DNA from: Floccularia luteovirens
Lineage: Eukaryota > Basidiomycota > Agaricomycetes > Agaricales > Squamanitaceae
Length of the DNA: 64,000 nt
Direction: 5' to 3'
Assembly (NCBI GenBank): GCA_009739215.1
Contig: VSJF01000010.1
Location: forward strand, 930,001 to 994,000
In this document: one piece after another, positions 60,529 to 64,000 of the stretch
Numbering within the stretch: the stretch's first letter is position 1
Layout: each line of letters begins with the position of its first letter
Made by a program: the position numbers and the translations under genes
The notes under the pieces: generated by a model
Database searches by the model: none
Told to the model about the DNA's origin: nothing
Seen by the model: only the letters and a program-made list of their open reading frames with translations

Positions 60529-62490
60529 ATGCCAGAACTCCCTGTAAAAAACGAAACAAGGGAACAAAAACCAAGAGGCGCCAACAGATCAACTAAAGTC
60601 GCCTGGCAAACTCAAGGTTTTACCTGAACAACCTGATCATTTTACAGTCCTCGGAAACAAGAGCACCACACTACGTGATGGTCCTCCGAAGGATTACCCA
60701 GATAGTACTGGAACAACTGGAGATAGCGAGGATGGTGATGTAGAAGACGAGGAGCAAGAGGATGTCGAGGTCAATCAGTCCTCCATAATCTTACTGAAGT
60801 TTACTCAAACAGCTCATGTATAGGTTTATAATCAAATCTCACTAATAGCAGACGGGACTGCGCGAAGAGATGCGATGAGATTGACCAAGAAGAAAGCAAA
60901 GTCTTTGCCTCGGGTGACTGCTTATGCCACGGCAAGGTGAAAATAGTTCTCCGTTGAATGACGTCGCCTGTTGACCTTTGAATAGTTCCTACCGCATGAA
61001 TGACCTCGTAAAATTCTTTAACGCACGCCGCAATTCGTATCACACGGACCCAAAACTCATTGATGAGGTCATATATACACCATATGCCTACGATCCACCT
61101 TCTGGTTCCCAAGACTATCGTCAAGCCCGGAGTAATTCTCACCCAGCAACTGGAGATCTACTAGGTATCCCTGAACTGAGAGAGGATGACACTGAAGATG
61201 AATATGTCTCCAAAAAGAAGAAGAGCAAATTCGATACGACAACAACGGAGGCTGAAATATTCATGTTTGATTATGGAACTGTGGTCATTTGGGGAATGAC
61301 AGAAGCGCAAGAGCGGCGTTTTTTGTCTTCAATGTACGTTCAGTTTTGGGTAGCTTTTGCCCATATTCCTTACTAAAAGTTCTACTCAGAAAACGCTTTG
61401 AAGTGGAAAAATTAGGTTAGGCCAGGTTTATAATATAACTCAATGGACTTAACGTACCTCAAAACCCCCAGCTCCTGATGATATCGAAATGGAAGATCTC
61501 AATTATTATTATGCTAACTACAGTCGGTAAGTTCATTTTATTGCTATCGATGTATGCTGTCATCTTCATGATTCAATGTAGGATTTATAATGATGTTATA
61601 ACACTGCGCAAAGGATCAGGTTACATGTACGTTTTATCCCGATGCAAATGTTGGCATGCGTTCATCACTTTCTTCGGGCTATCAGGACAAAATTATCCTT
61701 ATCACATGCCCTATCACAATCTGTAAAGATATCTCTGGTGAGACATCAAGGGTTTGCATGCATTTCTCAACTTCTGACGTAACATGATCCAGTTCGAAGA
61801 GCTGATATCTTCAACTATTGAAGAGACCAAGGATATTCCCGAAGTCATTAGTGAGACTGGGAAGATTGGTATGCCCCACAAAGGTGATTGACGCATGATC
61901 TTTCCCCATGTTAAATCTATTGATTCCTTTATAAGAAATAATGCAACAAATTGGGCAGCTATTTCTCTTGAGAACCAACATCAATTCCGTCGGCTCGGTA
62001 CTAGACTCACCGGTTGGTAATTCAATTCTTCGGATTGATATTTGATTAAGAAACTTTTCCTTTGCAATATCCCCATACAGGAGGTATTTTGGGTACGTAC
62101 ATGTCCGATCCCTTTGATTCCGTAAATGTTTGACCCGTTTATACTAGAGTTACCCCGACCTTCAACCGTTGTATGATGCGGCACGCAGTTACCTCGAGAT
62201 TCCACAAAGAATTAATCTCCTTAATACACGCGTAGAAGTAATCAGTTGTCTCTCCTCGTTCTTTTTCCAGATCTTACTGTAACTGTGAATTATTAGATCC
62301 TTCAAGACATGCTGCAGCTCTTAAAAGAGTCCGTGTCTAGTAAACATGCAGAGCGATTAGAGCAGATCGTCATTGCCTTGATTGGTATAGAGATAGGTAA
62401 TTCTCCAGGTCCATAGTTACTCCGGAGGCTTCACTGACTTGTACAACAGTTCTTGGGATTATAACCATCCTTGTTGACCTTATGGCTTGA
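60529..62490 (+). CDS. RMD1 / DUF155 family membrane protein
   Basis: RMD1-like proteins (yeast Rmd1/Rmd8, human RMND1 relatives) are eukaryotic DUF155 proteins; the yeast members were linked to meiotic nuclear division and the human one to mitochondrial translation. The start is MPELPVKNETREQKPRG. Blocks are EDVEVYNQISLIADGTARRD, RLTKKKAKSLPRVTAYATA, SYRMNDLVKFFNARRNSYHT, EIFMFDYGTVVIWGMTEAQE, RKGSGYMTKLSLSHALSQSV, FEELISSTIEETKDIPEVIS, YLEIPQRINLLNTRVE and LLKESVSSKHAERLEQIVIA. A C-terminal membrane helix (IGIEIVLGIITILVDLMA) ends at 62490. About eight short introns. A +1 offset near 60604 separates RSTKVA from GKLKVLPEQPD, so the N-terminus may be wrong or damaged. Confidence 0.88.
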
Positions 62491-63305
62491 CATGCAGATA
62501 CTTAAGTAATATTCTCAGTATGTAAACACTGCTGTGCATGATCACGACATTTCTTACTTCGATGATCAGAACCATTTTTATTCCCTTTCGTCGGTTAGAA
62601 TTTCCTTATCAGCTCCACTTCCCTTCCTTATGTGTCGACTACTGATCATTGACCTGCCGTCAGCCGATATTACGTTCGTTTGCAGGCAGTGCCATAGGCA
62701 ATTCCCTTCTTTCTGTGCTTTAGGGACAATCGGAGTCTTCGGCAGTTACAAGATCATTACCGCTCTTCCGAATACATCCCATCATCTTCATAGATAACAG
62801 ATATATTATTGGTTCATGTTCATGTCACAGTGGTCATTTCCGCTGAACAAGAAAATAGTATTCGGCTTCACTTTCCAATCTGAAATCTGAATTTTAAGTC
62901 TAAGGAAAACTCATGACTCAGAAAGACGGGGTGTGAAGTATCTGTCCAGCGGTGATCGGACATGAGTCTGAGTACCAGGCAATTGGCTGATTAAATACTT
63001 AGTAGGGTCTACTGGAAAGGCGAAGTATAAGACTAGAAATAAGTATAGAAGTATTCGAGCCGCACCGTAGGACTCGGCCTCGGATATTGCGAGTAAAATA
63101 TCTCAAGGTATCCTTAGCTAAGAGCGGTGTAAACAATACATACGATTGGAGAATGAAGCTTTGAACTATGAGTAAATATGTCTGTTTGGGGACTTGGTTA
63201 GACGCCATTCTCCGCCTAAAGGTTGGAGTCGTGGTAAAATATCAATCGTCGATCTGAACAACTAAGGTATACAAGAGGGTCTTGGTCAGATAACGTATGA
63301 CTACG
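62491..63305. other. Tail-to-tail interval RMD1-like / SEC5
   Basis: About 800 bases between two convergent stop codons. Frames inside (62534-62797 plus, 62999-63208 minus) have no recognisable domain. I see nothing else here. Confidence 0.5.
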
Positions 63306-64000
63306 TTACTTCACTTCCTTCACGGACCGATTTGGATCTTTTTCACGAGTTCGTGGTCCCGAAGGACGTGAACTGCTGGAAGACTTGGTCTGTCTGAAGC
63401 ACAAAAACTCGATACCAGTAGCGCGACGCGTTTCAGCCAATGTTTTCTTAACTCCATCTAGGTTTGCCTGGAGGTTTTCATCTCCAGGCCGTCGGGCATA
63501 TGCTTGCGATATTTTGTTATAAAGTTCGGATAAAGTCTTAGCAGCAGATGGTGTGACATATCGACCAAGGGTCTGATGCATGAATTCGATTTCTAGCGTC
63601 GCCTGTGTTATAATGAGAACTAGGCAGCAAGGGATCTGTCCATCTGATACATACACGCAACATTCCGCCCATCCCAAATCGCTTAACTTGGCGAAAACAC
63701 CGAAGTGCTTCCTCCGAGAGTTCATCTACAAGGGCACTCAACGTTCGTTCTAGCAGAGATTCCGCGACTCTGCAAATCTGTGCATGGATCCCCACGAGAT
63801 AAATTAGCGTATCATACATGAACGGACGGATTTCTATTCAGTTTTTTTTCAGTCGCTTGCAAATATTACATGACTTGTCCACTCACCAGTTGGTTGGGGG
63901 GTTTCGTACCAATCCATTTTAGTGTCAAGAATCCCAGTGCGGATGATCTCTTTGACCTTCTCAGATTTTGGCTTCAGGTAACCATCAAACAATGTCTGAT
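63306..64000 (-). CDS. SEC5: Exocyst component SEC5, C-terminal part (runs off the window)
   Basis: Sec5 is one of eight exocyst subunits tethering secretory vesicles to the plasma membrane at growth sites. Only the C-terminal exons are in the window; the gene enters from the right edge. Segments are LFDGYLKPKSEKVKEIIRTG, KMDWYETPQPT, MYDTLIYLVGIHAQICRVAE, ALVDELSEEALRCFRQVKRF, then across an intron ATLEIEFMHQTLGRYVTPSA, LSELYNKISQAYARRPGDEN and RRATGIEFLCFRQTKSSSSS. It ends VKEVK at TAA 63306-63308. Two introns are visible, near 63825-63885 and 63603-63655. Identification rests on remembered family sequence and is consistent along its full visible length. Confidence 0.88.

Overview
The window is fungal nuclear DNA, most likely from an Agaricomycete basidiomycete. 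The genes are broken by many short introns of roughly 48-65 nt with GT..AG ends and CTRAY-like branch sites. Genes lie on both strands with short spacers. The gene families fit this group: a NACHT-WD40 NLR-like gene, F-box proteins of the Agaricomycete type, a Gti1/Pac2 (WOPR) regulator, the alpha-aminoadipate lysine pathway and a GH18 chitinase. I see no CRISPR array, rRNA, convincing tRNA, virus or intact transposon.

Layout. 0.9-5.1 kb: HMG-CoA reductase (+). 6.3-7.6 kb: broken F-box gene (+). 9.4-13.5 kb: NACHT-WD40 pseudogene (-). 15.7-15.9 kb: small secreted peptide candidate (-). 16.6-18.4 kb: GH18 chitinase (-). 19.7-20.3 kb: JTB-like membrane protein (-), divergent from SRP19/SEC65 (+, 20.5-21.5 kb). 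22.9-25.0 kb: type-B carboxylesterase (+). 25.6-30.4 kb: cohesin factor PDS5 (-), divergent from NatA subunit NAA15 (+, 30.6-33.9 kb). 34.1-35.0 kb: SWC5/BCNT (+). 35.1-35.8 kb: ribosomal protein eL42 (+). 36.8-38.0 kb: GNAT acetyltransferase (+). 38.3-42.8 kb: LYS2 aminoadipate reductase (-). 43.4-44.9 kb: zinc alcohol dehydrogenase (+). 45.0-47.5 kb: ENP2/NOL10 (-). 47.8-49.7 kb: F-box protein (-). 50.2-51.4 kb: ERV29/SURF4 (-), divergent from DNAJC11-like (+, 51.7-54.1 kb). 56.3-57.7 kb: Gti1/Pac2 regulator (+). 60.5-62.5 kb: RMD1/DUF155 protein (+). From 63.3 kb to the right edge: C-terminal part of exocyst SEC5 (-).

Most genes are housekeeping: sterol synthesis, translation and ribosome biogenesis, SRP and COPII secretion, cohesion, chromatin and lysine synthesis. 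They are not one pathway. The genes likely to respond to environment or evolve fast (F-box, NLR, secreted peptide, chitinase) sit mainly in the left third.

The most unusual signal is a set of reading-frame offsets, nearly all of +1 sense, inside well conserved coding sequence: LYS2 (two), NAA15, HMGR and RMD1, plus several in the F-box and NLR genes. Neighbouring genes such as SRP19, JTB, eL42, SWC5, PDS5 and ENP2 read through cleanly. Insertion errors in the assembly are the simplest explanation; true gene decay or frameshifting are the alternatives. Exon coordinates given to the base were worked out by hand from splice signals and phase; other gene spans are start to stop with introns included.
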